Of a stretch of DNA of 64,000 nucleotides, positions 26,971-36,483 are shown in pieces. Position 1 is the stretch's first letter, and the number at the start of each line of letters is the position of its first letter. The notes below the pieces were generated by a model, which was given only the letters and a program-made list of their open reading frames with translations, was not told the DNA's origin and searched no databases. Origin of the DNA: Saprospiraceae bacterium (GTDB lineage: Bacteria; Bacteroidota; Bacteroidia; Chitinophagales; Saprospiraceae); NCBI GenBank assembly GCA_016714445.1, contig JADJNF010000001.1:1302001-1366000 (forward strand), written 5' to 3'. The position numbers were made by a program, and so were the translations under genes.

Positions 26971-28587
26971 TTACCAAAAGAAATAGTAAATAGCTGCTAC
27001 TGCTGCAATGACTATTAATGACATGATATTAAATCTTGTACTTGTATGGAATAAGCTTTTATCGAAATAAATGGCTTTAGGATCATTATTTTTATTTTCA
27101 TACATTGAAACTGCCATCATTATAGCCGATATTAAAAGGAAACAAAGACCCATTCTGTCAAGAAAAGGAATGCCCGGTGTAAGGAACTTAAATCCCATTG
27201 AGAGTGGAATAGCCAGTATGACTCCAATTAATGCAGCATTGGTGGAAGTACGTTTCCAAAACAGCCCCAAAACAAAAATGGCCAAAACACCAGGACTAAT
27301 AAATCCTGTGTATTCCTGGATATACTGAAAAGCTTGCTCCAAACTACCCAATGAAGGTGCAATTAGTACCCCTATCAATAAAAACAATAAACCTGAAATT
27401 TTACCTACTCTAATAAGTTTGTGCTCTTCCTTCACCGTAAGCTGACTACTGTTGTTTTCCAAAGGGGTAAGAATTTGTTTTCGTTCCGCATCACTCGTCA
27501 TAAATAATGGTCTATATATATCTAAGGTAAAGATGGTACTCGCAGAGTTTACTATGGCAGCTACAGATGAACCAATAGCTGCAATTAATGCTGCAATAGC
27601 TATACCTTTAAAACCTGAACCGACATAGTTTGTGATAACCCAGGGATATGCTTCATCCGGTTTTGAAATTTCAGCACCAAGTACGTAAGCAGCTATACCA
27701 GGTATTACTACGATCATCGGTAGAATCACTTTAATCATGGCTGCTACTGCAGTTCCCGTTTGAGCTTCATCCAGACTTTTACTGGCAAGTGATTTTTGGA
27801 TGATATATTGGTTTGTACCCCAATAGTATAAATTAGCAATCCACATACCTCCCACCAGAACGCTTATTCCAGGCAAGTTCATGTATTCCGGATTTGACTT
27901 TTCAAGTATCATATCAAACTTTTCGGGGGCTTTTTCTACCAAAGTGGCCAGACCAGAAAGCACACCTCCACCAGCAGCTTCCAATACCATATACGTAGCT
28001 ACCAAGCCACCGAATATCAAGGCCAATACTTGTACGACATCTGTAAGTGCAACCGCTTTAAGACCACCAGTAACTGCATAGGTTCCTGAGTAAATGGCCA
28101 GCCCTATGATAGCATAGAGCAATGGAATGCCCATGATGGTCTGTAAAGCAAGAGACCCTAAATATAATACTGATGTGATGTTTACAAAAATAAACAACAA
28201 AACCCAGAAAAATGCAAGTCCTGTACGAACTCTGCTGTCAAATCTTTTTTCCAAAAACTGGGGCATGGTATAAATTTCTTTCTTTATAAAGATAGGAAGA
28301 AAAAACTTAGCCACGATCAGCAACGTTATAGCTGCCATCAATTCATAAGAAGCTATAGCAAACCCTACAGCATATCCCGAGCCAGACATTCCGATAAATT
28401 GTTCTGCAGAAATATTGGCTGCAATCAGTGAACCTCCTACAGCCCACCATGGAAGTGAATTGGATGCCAGGAAGTAATCGGATGAGGTTTCTTTTTTACT
28501 TGTCAATGAAATATAAATTCCAAATGCAAGAAGACCAAAAATCCAGGCTACAATTATGACAATATCCAGCGTAGAAAGGTTTAACAT
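26971..28587 (-). CDS. Sodium/solute symporter (SSS family, SGLT-like)
   Basis: The protein has 538 residues with about 13-14 hydrophobic helices and the LeuT-like SSS fold. Family landmarks include SLPWWAVGGSLIAANISAEQ near the sodium site, SGTYAVTGGLKAVALTDVVQ and TGFISPGVLAIFVLGLFWKR. The likely cargo is a sugar or another small organic solute driven by sodium, and the exact substrate cannot be read from the sequence. It is the last gene of a minus-strand group with dacB and the lipoprotein methyltransferase, starting 21 bases after the methyltransferase stop. Confidence 0.93.
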   Translation of the reverse strand: MLNLSTLDIVIIVAWIFGLLAFGIYISLTSKKETSSDYFLASNSLPWWAVGGSLIAANISAEQFIGMSGSGYAVGFAIASYELMAAITLLIVAKFFLPIFIKKEIYTMPQFLEKRFDSRVRTGLAFFWVLLFIFVNITSVLYLGSLALQTIMGIPLLYAIIGLAIYSGTYAVTGGLKAVALTDVVQVLALIFGGLVATYMVLEAAGGGVLSGLATLVEKAPEKFDMILEKSNPEYMNLPGISVLVGGMWIANLYYWGTNQYIIQKSLASKSLDEAQTGTAVAAMIKVILPMIVVIPGIAAYVLGAEISKPDEAYPWVITNYVGSGFKGIAIAALIAAIGSSVAAIVNSASTIFTLDIYRPLFMTSDAERKQILTPLENNSSQLTVKEEHKLIRVGKISGLLFLLIGVLIAPSLGSLEQAFQYIQEYTGFISPGVLAIFVLGLFWKRTSTNAALIGVILAIPLSMGFKFLTPGIPFLDRMGLCFLLISAIMMAVSMYENKNNDPKAIYFDKSLFHTSTRFNIMSLIVIAAVAAIYYFFW

Positions 28588-28608
28588 GATAATTTGATTT
28601 TAAAAGGG

Positions 28609-29301
28609 TTAATTAATTTTTTCTGCTTTAATGATATATTGATAATCCAATGAAGTATCATCTACTTTTAATAATTTATAGCCTGCATCGATCAGTACAT
28701 CCTCAAGATGATCGAGATATACTCTTTCGGATTTGGGTGGAGAGTTGATGGGCAATCTTTTCATTTTATAATCGATGATCATAATCTTACCATCCTTTTT
28801 TAAACATTTTTTTAATGTTTGTAAATATTCAGGCAGATCTTTGATATATGCAATCGTATTGATGATTAATATAATGTCAACTTCTTGAGATTTCAGATTC
28901 GGATCATCCGGTGTTGCCAGACGGGTCTCTATCCTGCTCCTTTTATTCTCCGGCAGCATGACTTTTGTTGAATCGATATAGTCCAGTAAACCTTGTTCTA
29001 TTTCAACTGCAATTACTTTTTTTGCTTTCAATGCTAGCTTAAATGAAAAATATCCGGTTCCGGCACCTATGTCAGCAATGACTTTGTCAGAAATATCACC
29101 CAGCTTTTCAATGACTAAACCGGGTTTCTGCCAAATGGCTCTTCCTACATTTGAATGGGTATCGTCCAGATTTGTATCCAGTGAAGTTATAGAGTCTATT
29201 GGCTCAACTTCCTTTGAATTAAATTCATAACCAGTTTGCTTACAGGCACTTATAAGCATGACAAACATCAAAAAAACCCCACATTTTAAATACATGGCCA
29301 T
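28609..29301 (-). CDS. SAM-dependent methyltransferase with lipoprotein signal
   Basis: The protein has 230 residues. Residues 1-20 form a signal with a lipobox (MLISAC, Cys at about 20). A class I methyltransferase fold follows. Motif I is VIADIGAGTGYFSFKL, then an acidic strand end VIAVEIEQGLLDYI, motif IV region DIILIINTIAYIKDLPEYLQ and the post-motif LKKCLKKDGKIMIIDYK. A surface lipoprotein methyltransferase is odd because SAM is made in the cytosol. An internal start would remove the signal, but no good alternative Met precedes the fold. The gene is close between dacB (26 bases) and the symporter (21 bases). The substrate is unknown. Confidence 0.83.
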   Translation of the reverse strand: MAMYLKCGVFLMFVMLISACKQTGYEFNSKEVEPIDSITSLDTNLDDTHSNVGRAIWQKPGLVIEKLGDISDKVIADIGAGTGYFSFKLALKAKKVIAVEIEQGLLDYIDSTKVMLPENKRSRIETRLATPDDPNLKSQEVDIILIINTIAYIKDLPEYLQTLKKCLKKDGKIMIIDYKMKRLPINSPPKSERVYLDHLEDVLIDAGYKLLKVDDTSLDYQYIIKAEKIN

Positions 29302-29327
29302 TTAAAAATTAATAAATATGGCCCAAG

Positions 29328-30782
29328 TTAATAAAATCTGTAAATTGCGTCCAATATTTTTTCCAATTCCGTTTTATTTTCTTTCATTTTTTTTGCAGTG
29401 GAGCTATTGAGAAAAACAGAAAAGCTTACCATACGCCCGGATACAGTCTTACAATATCCTGAATAAGTCAATATTTTGTCCATAGATCCGGACTTTACCA
29501 ACATGTTCCCCTTAGCTTTTGACTGGAGCAGGATATTTTTTACAGTCCCGCGTTTACCGGCTGGTGGCAATAGATTTTCCAGCACTGACATACTTTTATC
29601 TTTACCATAAAGCAATAAAAAAGAGGTAAGAAAATCCGGTGACATCAGATTTCTGGCAGACAGTCCGCTTCCGTCTTCCATATGTAGCGGTAAGACGTCA
29701 AGTCCCTTTTTTTCCAAAAATTCTTTTATGGCTGCCACACCGGCGGTACCTGAACCAATATTTTTAAACTTAAGGCCCAAAATTTTAAGAATGGACTCAG
29801 AAAACAAATTTATACTGTGATCGTTCGTATATCTTACAATGGTACTTAAAACCGGTGAATAATACTTGCTGATCAATATTCTACTACTTTTACTATCATC
29901 TGTCTGATACTTGGTTTTGAAATGATGGCCACCCATTTCCCTTTTCTGCAAGGCCGAAAAAAGTCTGTTAGCCACATATAACGGTGGATCCGGTATAGAG
30001 CCTTTTACTCTGTATAGTTCTTTACCTTGTGGTATTGTGCCGACAATTCGTTTTCCATAATGATACGGTCCACCAAATATATATGAATTGTCTCCTGTAT
30101 CTGCATTATCTATGGTCACTTCATTGATCATTTCAAGATCAGGTATATTGGGATCGAAATACGCAATCTTACTCATGCTTCCGACTGCACCATTTCGATG
30201 AAAATAAATGGCATATTGATTTTCGTTGATATTTAATCCCCATGCTCCTGCGGCATAATAATTGCCCAAATCATTCCACTGCCATGATGGGGAAATTGGA
30301 AATGAATTAAACACCGATTCATCAGCAATAATATTTCCTTCAATACAATGAATACCGTATGTATTAATGTCTTCTGCCATACGGTCTATTATCTCTGTCG
30401 TACTCAGGCTTCCGGGAATCCTTGCCGAACCAAACGTCGGGTCGCCTCCACCTTCTATATATATATTTCCTTTTAGCGTGCCTTGAGTATCTACATATCC
30501 ATCATAACTAATTTTGGTCTCAAATCTAAAATCCTTTCCCAATAATTCTACACCGGATAAGGTGGTAATGAGTTTTAAAGACGATGCAGGTACCAGCATT
30601 TTATCCTTTTCTACATCCACTACTAGCTCACCAGTCTGGATATCTCTCACTGAAATGCCTATATTAGCATATTTATAAAAAGAATTGGCCAATAATTTAT
30701 TGACATTTTCCTGAAGACTCTGTTGGGCCATTAAAAAATGACCAAAGAGCATTAGCAAAATATATAAAAACCCCTTAAGCAT
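29328..30782 (-). CDS. dacB: D-alanyl-D-alanine carboxypeptidase/endopeptidase (PBP4/DacB)
   Basis: The protein has 484 residues with a signal peptide (MLKGFLYILLMLFGHFLMAQ). It belongs to the S13 class C penicillin-binding proteins. The SxxK motif is in LVPASSLKLITTLSG, the SxN-equivalent in MEDGSGLSARNLMSPDF, and the KTG-equivalent in MLVKSGSMDKILTYSG. It trims peptidoglycan side chains and cross-links in the periplasm. It is first in a tight minus-strand group with the lipoprotein methyltransferase and the symporter. Motifs and length fit DacB well. Confidence 0.93.
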   Translation of the reverse strand: MLKGFLYILLMLFGHFLMAQQSLQENVNKLLANSFYKYANIGISVRDIQTGELVVDVEKDKMLVPASSLKLITTLSGVELLGKDFRFETKISYDGYVDTQGTLKGNIYIEGGGDPTFGSARIPGSLSTTEIIDRMAEDINTYGIHCIEGNIIADESVFNSFPISPSWQWNDLGNYYAAGAWGLNINENQYAIYFHRNGAVGSMSKIAYFDPNIPDLEMINEVTIDNADTGDNSYIFGGPYHYGKRIVGTIPQGKELYRVKGSIPDPPLYVANRLFSALQKREMGGHHFKTKYQTDDSKSSRILISKYYSPVLSTIVRYTNDHSINLFSESILKILGLKFKNIGSGTAGVAAIKEFLEKKGLDVLPLHMEDGSGLSARNLMSPDFLTSFLLLYGKDKSMSVLENLLPPAGKRGTVKNILLQSKAKGNMLVKSGSMDKILTYSGYCKTVSGRMVSFSVFLNSSTAKKMKENKTELEKILDAIYRFY

Positions 30783-31007
30783 AAAATAATTTTACTATAA
30801 CATTTAAAATAAAACACCTATACATAAAGTAAACTAATAATATAAGTATGAACAAAATGAATTTTCCATCAGAATGAATTACAAAACTATTACTTTTAAA
30901 CGAAATATCTCAATAAAGATTTTCAGGTATAGATTTTCCAACCGGCACACAACATTATAAATCATATTTTTTTTATTATAACATTACCTATTATTAAAAA
31001 TAAAATC

Positions 31008-31015
31008 TATCTTTG
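31008..31015 (+). promoter_or_regulatory. Bacteroidota -7 promoter box for rplS
   Basis: TATCTTTG is a full match to TAnnTTTG, 36 bases before the rplS start. No clear -33 TTTG is visible upstream. The spacer 30783-31051 shows nothing else that can be supported. Confidence 0.6.
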
Positions 31016-31051
31016 CGCTCCAATTCAGAAAAGTTAAATTAAGTAAAGATC

Positions 31052-31407
31052 ATGAATTTAATAGATTACGTTCACGAACAACTGACTCCAAAGAGAGAAT
31101 TGCCTTCTTTCAGACCTGGAGATAACATATCAGTAAGTTATAAAATCATCGAAGGAGCTAAAGAAAGAATCCAGGTTTTCCGTGGTGATGTTATACAAAT
31201 CAACGGTACAGGTGCCACAAAAACCTTTACAGTAAGGAAAATTTCCAATGGTGTAGGAGTAGAAAGAATTATACCTTTTTCATCTCCGGCTATTGCAGAA
31301 ATAGAAGTACTGAAGAGAGGAAAAGTGAGAAGAGCCAAGTTGTTTTATCTTAGAGCGCTCACTGGTAAAAAGCAAAAATCAAAGAAAGAAGATACGTTGC
31401 AAAGTAA
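31052..31407 (+). CDS. rplS: 50S ribosomal protein L19, with an apparent -1 frameshift near the C-terminus
   Basis: L19 sits at the 30S-50S interface. Family motifs are RPGDNISVSYKIIEGAKERI, VFRGDVIQINGTG, TFTVRKISNGVGVERI and RRAKLFYLRALTGK. As given, the frame runs on past the usual end to 31561 (169 residues), straight through a terminator hairpin and into the convergent kinase gene. If the A run at 31367-31371 had six bases rather than five, the frame would read TGKKAKIKERRYVAK and stop at TAA 31405-31407. That gives 118 residues, the normal length and a typical Bacteroidota L19 end. The coordinates given are for this corrected gene. A base lost in sequencing is the simplest explanation. 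Confidence 0.9.
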
Positions 31408-31423
31408 TATTAGTAGTATACAA

Positions 31424-31468
31424 AAGAAAAAAAGGGATTCAGCAATAGTTGATTCCCTTTTTTTTTTT
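31424..31468. terminator. Bidirectional rho-independent terminator between rplS and the LytS-type kinase
   Basis: The 11-base arms AAAGGGATTCA (31431-31441) and TGATTCCCTTT (31450-31460) pair with one T-T mismatch. Eleven T follow on the plus strand (31458-31468), and a run of A precedes the stem, giving T on the minus strand. It serves rplS and the convergent kinase. It also shows that the extended rplS frame is not real. Confidence 0.88.
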
Positions 31469-31477
31469 GACTTTATA

Positions 31478-34429
31478 TCACAGGTATTCAATAAGAATGG
31501 TAACACAAGTACCTTTGTCAAATGGAAGCTCACCTTTATTGTCATCAATATTAAAAGATAACTTACAATATCCTAATGCTGAAAATGCATCCAATCTCTC
31601 CTTAGTAATTTCCAATCCTCTGCTCTTGTATGGAGATAATAAGTCACTTGAAGTAGATTCTGAAGGTTTTTTAATTCCAGGGCCATTGTCCAATACCGAA
31701 ACTTTAAGCAAATTTCCAGTCATATTAAATATTACATTAATATATCCTGGATAATCAATTTTTTTAACCCCGTGTTTGATGGCATTTTCGACAAAAGGCT
31801 GGATAACCATGGACGGAATTTCTCTGGTCATATCCATACCATCATCGTAGATCACTTCATAATTTAGTTTATCACCATACCTCAGTCTTTCAAGTTCGAG
31901 ATAAGTTTTAAGTATATCAATTTCAAGTTTTAAAGGTATATACAAATGTCGAGAAGATTCAAGCACATGACGCATAAGCCTGCTGAATCTGTTCAGATAA
32001 TAATTTGCTCCCAGTGTATCTTTTTTCATAATAAAAGACTGTATCGAATTGAGCACATTGAACACAAAATGAGGGTTGAGTTGATGTTGCAACGCCACTA
32101 ATTTTTGGTTAGCAATCATTTGATCCATTTCCAGTTTCTTCTGGTTTCTTTGTTTTAGTTTACGTATATTATAGGAATAAATTAAAATGAAAATTCCTAA
32201 TCCAATAAAAAATAATAAAATTCTAAATATCCAGGTTTCAGTCCAATGCCTGTGAATGATAATGAATAGACTTTTTTTACCCACAATAATATCTGAATCG
32301 CTCTCTAATATCTTAACCTCAAGGGTATATCTACCATAAGGTAATTTTTTATAACTGATCCTATTATCAAAGCTACTGTTAAAGTTTTTATCATACCCTA
32401 TTAACTTGTATATAATTCTGAAATTTCCTTTATGGTGACACGGGATCATAATACCAGTGTTCAAATCATTATTATTTCTATTTACCTCAATCGTGTCCTG
32501 TTCCGCAAGAAATGATTTGGTGCCCATAGTAAATCTTTTAAATAGCGGGACACATTTTAAAGACCCATTCATTTTGTTTTGTCCCAACAATACCAAGCCA
32601 TAGTCCGTTCCTATAAGTTTCCTGCCATCAGACAACGCATTCAGTGAATAGATATGATTTTCTCTTATATCATTCACCTTAGTACCTTCCAGATTCAGTG
32701 TATTTATTTTGTAAAGCCCCTTGTTTGTACCAATATAAAAACTATTTTCTTCGTGATTGACGACATCATATATAATCATTCCATTGGTATTCTTCACGTG
32801 CCTGATTATACCGGATTCCAGTAGAAATACTCCATAGCTATTGGACGTTAACCAAACCCGGTTTTTTGTATCAAAAAATATTTGATCTATAGGCGTAAAA
32901 ATAGTTTGAGTAGCATATACTTTCGTTTTAGTATCATAAGACTCAACACCTCCGGGACCACAAGTATATAATATCCCTGAATCTTCATTAAAACAAGCAT
33001 TCATGGTACGATTTCTGGTCTTGACAATCATATCATTGGCTGGGTTTTTATGATTCAAAACGATTACTTCATTTGTGCTGGCAATGGTGGTAAATTCATT
33101 TTTCGTGTGTAAACTTTTAAAATTTTGGGTGGTGTAAAGTGTAACTCCTGAAGGGTGTTTTTTTGAAATTAAGGAAGAAAGAGATTTTATTTCTGGTAGA
33201 CCTGGTTTTAAATCCAATATCCCAATATTCCAATATTCCTCAGCCAAAATAAAAATCAGCCGATTCTTATCTTCTGTCAAAACTAAATCCCTGATATAAC
33301 CATTACTTTTGAATAGTTTTTTTATCCTTTTATCCGCATCATCAACTTGGCTAATTTTATACAAATAACCATCTGATGTTGACGCATATATTTCATTTTG
33401 GTCTCCTACAGCAATATGATGTACTTCACTATTTTTATCAAAATAATCTTTTCCCAACCATATATTTTTGCTGTCAGATTTTAAATATAAAAAAACACCT
33501 TCATGCATGGTTACAGCCCAAATATTTCCAAAATTATCAATGTAAATTTGTCTTAAATTACTTTTATTAAGAAAGTTGTACCTACTTAGAACATTAAATT
33601 TCAGATCTGAAACAAAAATATGTTCTTCAAATTTAAAACATAATGTCGAATCATTTAAAATTTTAGTCCAGTAAAATTTGGAACCTTTCAGACCTAAATC
33701 GTTTGTTTTTTTTCTGAAGACACCTTTACTTGTTTCAGCTACCAACTCATTTTTGTTTGGATCAAAGTAACAAAAAACCTTTTCACTCATTGCAGCAAAT
33801 AGTTGATCTGAAAAAGGATGTATCTCATCCACCATTTCAAACTTTGCTTCTCTAAACTTCATTGGATATTCTACTGATTTAACATTATTCCGGTATACAT
33901 GGAATTTATCAGTTGGTTTTTTAAATTCGTGTCTTGTAACCTCTAAATCAGAATGTATTTTGTAATACACATATTTTAATTCATTGTTATTATTTAATAT
34001 GATCCAACTCGTAATTATCGACCCATCGAGACTTTCTGTAAAACTAGTTATAGGTTGAGAAACTCCTTTGTCATACGGATTTTTTATAGTATGAAATTTT
34101 TCATCAATATTACAGTAATAGTGAAAATTTCCAGAGTTGGTAAAAAACCAAATACGGCCACAGCTATCTTCATAAAAATACCAGACATCAATGGATGCCA
34201 GTTGATTTGATGATCCAAATACTTCCACATCAAAACCATCATATCTGGCTACTCCATTATTTGTTGCAAACCACATATATCCTTTTGAATCCTGCATGAC
34301 ATTGTAAACAAAATTGGAAGGAAGTCCTGTCGCCGTGTTAAATGTTTTATAAACAGGCTGCTGAGCAATCGAATTTATGCAAAAAAAAATGATTGAGTTA
34401 AAAAGAAATAATATTTTTATATATTTCAT
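31478..34429 (-). CDS. Propeller sensor histidine kinase, LytS type (His_kinase/HATPase)
   Basis: The protein has 983 residues. A signal peptide (MKYIKILFLFNSIIFFCINS, cleavage near AQQ) is followed by a periplasmic propeller of divergent Reg_prop-like blades, beginning FVYNVMQDSKGYMWFATNNG. A Y_Y_Y domain (about 660-730), one membrane helix (about 735-757) and a His_kinase domain with LQHQLNPHFVFNVLNSI (phospho-acceptor His near residue 788) come next. A HATPase domain with N-box MVIQPFVENAIKHGV and G-box VLDNGPGI ends the protein. This differs from the HisKA kinases at 1-10.7 kb. Its usual partner, a LytTR response regulator, is not in the window, so it is an orphan here. The ligand is unknown. 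Confidence 0.92.
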   Translation of the reverse strand: MKYIKILFLFNSIIFFCINSIAQQPVYKTFNTATGLPSNFVYNVMQDSKGYMWFATNNGVARYDGFDVEVFGSSNQLASIDVWYFYEDSCGRIWFFTNSGNFHYYCNIDEKFHTIKNPYDKGVSQPITSFTESLDGSIITSWIILNNNNELKYVYYKIHSDLEVTRHEFKKPTDKFHVYRNNVKSVEYPMKFREAKFEMVDEIHPFSDQLFAAMSEKVFCYFDPNKNELVAETSKGVFRKKTNDLGLKGSKFYWTKILNDSTLCFKFEEHIFVSDLKFNVLSRYNFLNKSNLRQIYIDNFGNIWAVTMHEGVFLYLKSDSKNIWLGKDYFDKNSEVHHIAVGDQNEIYASTSDGYLYKISQVDDADKRIKKLFKSNGYIRDLVLTEDKNRLIFILAEEYWNIGILDLKPGLPEIKSLSSLISKKHPSGVTLYTTQNFKSLHTKNEFTTIASTNEVIVLNHKNPANDMIVKTRNRTMNACFNEDSGILYTCGPGGVESYDTKTKVYATQTIFTPIDQIFFDTKNRVWLTSNSYGVFLLESGIIRHVKNTNGMIIYDVVNHEENSFYIGTNKGLYKINTLNLEGTKVNDIRENHIYSLNALSDGRKLIGTDYGLVLLGQNKMNGSLKCVPLFKRFTMGTKSFLAEQDTIEVNRNNNDLNTGIMIPCHHKGNFRIIYKLIGYDKNFNSSFDNRISYKKLPYGRYTLEVKILESDSDIIVGKKSLFIIIHRHWTETWIFRILLFFIGLGIFILIYSYNIRKLKQRNQKKLEMDQMIANQKLVALQHQLNPHFVFNVLNSIQSFIMKKDTLGANYYLNRFSRLMRHVLESSRHLYIPLKLEIDILKTYLELERLRYGDKLNYEVIYDDGMDMTREIPSMVIQPFVENAIKHGVKKIDYPGYINVIFNMTGNLLKVSVLDNGPGIKKPSESTSSDLLSPYKSRGLEITKERLDAFSALGYCKLSFNIDDNKGELPFDKGTCVTILIEYL

Positions 34430-34601
34430 TGATTACGTATGGATGAGACAAATTTTTTAATTGAACCTACCATTGGAATATTTAATTCTGAAAAAAACCA
34501 AATTAATATAATCCATTATTTACTGTAAAAATAAGAATCAGTGTCAAATTACACCCATCTGAGCATAACTTTATTATATTTACCACAATTATTTATTTAA
34601 A

Positions 34602-35081
34602 ATGGACGCTGATACACAAATTAAATTCATGAGGGAAGCCATTAAACTTTCCATAGACAATGTAAAATCCGGAAAAGGTGGGCCATTTGGCGCAGTGATA
34701 GTCAAAGATGGTAAAATCATAGCACATGGTACAAATGAAGTAACCTCATCCAATGATCCTACGGCGCATGCAGAAGTCGTAGCCATTAGAAATGCATGTA
34801 GAATGTTAGGTACTTTTCAATTGGACAATTGTGATATCTATACCAGTTGCGAGCCGTGTCCGATGTGTTTAGGTGCCATATACTGGTCCCGGCCTGCACG
34901 TTTATTTTTTGCCAATACAAAGAAGGATGCGGCTGATATTAACTTTGACGATCAGATTATTTATCAGGAACTGGAAATCCCATACCAGGATAGAAAGCTT
35001 TTTACAAAACAATTGCTCAGAGAAGAGGCTTTGGAAGCTTTTAAACTATGGAGCACCAGTAATAACAAAATTGAGTATTAG
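34602..35081 (+). CDS. guaD: Guanine deaminase (cytidine-deaminase-fold nucleoside deaminase)
   Basis: The protein has 159 residues with the zinc-dependent deaminase signature: HAEVVAIRNACR (His ligand and catalytic Glu) and TSCEPCPMCLGAIYWSRP (PCxxC ligands). The length and the C-terminal FAN..KKDAADINFDD segment resemble Bacillus GuaD rather than the tRNA deaminase TadA. Guanine to xanthine is supported by context: its stop is one base before xdhA, whose enzyme would oxidise xanthine to urate. TadA-like or other deaminase activity remains the alternative. Confidence 0.85.
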   Translation: MDADTQIKFMREAIKLSIDNVKSGKGGPFGAVIVKDGKIIAHGTNEVTSSNDPTAHAEVVAIRNACRMLGTFQLDNCDIYTSCEPCPMCLGAIYWSRPARLFFANTKKDAADINFDDQIIYQELEIPYQDRKLFTKQLLREEALEAFKLWSTSNNKIEY

Positions 35082-35082
35082 C

Positions 35083-36483
35083 ATGAATATCCAGTTTGTC
35101 CTTAATGATCAAATGGTGATTACGGCAAATAACGGCGCCGGAACTTTACTCGATTTTATCCGATATGATGCACAACTCAAGGGAACAAAAATTGGTTGCA
35201 GAGAAGGCGATTGCGGTGCCTGTACCGTTTTGTCCGGGACGCTTTGTAACAATCAGGTTCATTATAAAAGTATCACTTCCTGTCTGACTCCATTGGCCAA
35301 CATACATGGAAAACACATCGTAACCATCGAAGGACTAAATATATCCGGAGTCAATAAGGTCCAAGATGCTATGGTTGAAAATTCCGGTACACAATGTGGA
35401 TTTTGTACCCCGGGTTTTGTAGTGTCCTTATGTGGATTTGTGCTGAATGAAGAAAATCCCGGTCAGTCATCCGCCATCAGCAGTATAGATGGTAACATAT
35501 GCCGATGTACAGGGTACAAGTCTATAGAACGAGCCGTACAAACTATAGTAAATGATTTGACAGCAGTGGATAAAACCAATCGGTTGGAATGGCTGATCAA
35601 AAATAAATTTATACCTGAATATTTTGAGTCAATTCCCTTTCAACTTGAAAAAATTGAACCTTTATTATCTCCGGCAGGTAACTTAGCCATAGCCGGTGGC
35701 ACAGATCTTTATGTCAAGAGTCATGATGAACTATCAGATATGACCCTAAATTTTTTATCTGGTCATTCCACCTGCGATGATATATCCATCCAAACCGGTG
35801 AATGCAAGCTCAAAGCAACCACTACTGTAAGTGAATTGATGAATAATACTATTATATCTGATGCAATACCAGGATGGTATCAATATATGAAGCTGGTTTC
35901 ATCCACACCAATCAGAAATATAGCCACTGTGGGAGGTAATCTGATCAATGCATCACCTATCGGGGACATCACTATTACACTTTTGGCATTGAATAGTAAA
36001 ATAACCTTAACGGATATTGCAAAAAATCAAAGAACAATCCATTTGCATGATTTTTATAAAGGATACAAAATTCTCGACAAAATAAGCGATGAGATTATTA
36101 TGGAAGTTTCATTTCAATTGCCTGACCTACATACCAAATTTAACTTTGAGAAGGTAAGTAAAAGGACATATCTGGACATTGCCAGCGTCAATACAGCCAT
36201 CACCGTTCAAAACAAAGATCAGGAAATTGTACAACTGAGATGCTCTATGGGTGGTGTGGGTCCGATTCCGCTTTTCCTTGCGTCTACCAGTAATTTTTTG
36301 GTCGGGAAAAAAATTACTGCAGCAATTTTACTTGAAGCTGAACAGATTTTACAAACCGAAATCACTCCCATAAGTGATGCCAGGGGGCAGATAGAATACA
36401 AACGATTGTTGGCGAAACAATTATTTTTCAGCCATTTTATCACTTTATTTCCACAATATGTCAAAATGGAAGAACTGATATGA
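35083..36483 (+). CDS. xdhA: Xanthine dehydrogenase small subunit (Fe-S and FAD)
   Basis: The protein has 466 residues from ATG 35083. Its plant-type [2Fe-2S] cluster is in KIGCREGDCGACTVLSG, with the fourth Cys in the SITSC segment. The second cluster is in GTQCGFCTPGF and NICRCTGYKS. An FAD domain follows (AIAGGTDLYVKSH, STPIRNIATVGGNLINASP) and then a CO_deh_flav_C domain. It passes electrons from the molybdenum site to NAD+. The frame is open back to 34873, but that would lie inside guaD. The gene starts two bases after guaD and overlaps xdhB by four bases (ATGA). Confidence 0.94.
   Translation: MNIQFVLNDQMVITANNGAGTLLDFIRYDAQLKGTKIGCREGDCGACTVLSGTLCNNQVHYKSITSCLTPLANIHGKHIVTIEGLNISGVNKVQDAMVENSGTQCGFCTPGFVVSLCGFVLNEENPGQSSAISSIDGNICRCTGYKSIERAVQTIVNDLTAVDKTNRLEWLIKNKFIPEYFESIPFQLEKIEPLLSPAGNLAIAGGTDLYVKSHDELSDMTLNFLSGHSTCDDISIQTGECKLKATTTVSELMNNTIISDAIPGWYQYMKLVSSTPIRNIATVGGNLINASPIGDITITLLALNSKITLTDIAKNQRTIHLHDFYKGYKILDKISDEIIMEVSFQLPDLHTKFNFEKVSKRTYLDIASVNTAITVQNKDQEIVQLRCSMGGVGPIPLFLASTSNFLVGKKITAAILLEAEQILQTEITPISDARGQIEYKRLLAKQLFFSHFITLFPQYVKMEELI

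Noticed and set aside
31408..31561. C-terminal 50-residue extension of L19
   Set aside because: It reads through a strong bidirectional terminator and into the convergent kinase, and a one-base fix gives a normal L19.
34873..35082. 70-residue N-terminal extension of the xanthine dehydrogenase small subunit
   Set aside because: It lies entirely within guaD in another frame, and ATG 35083 starts the standard [2Fe-2S] domain.
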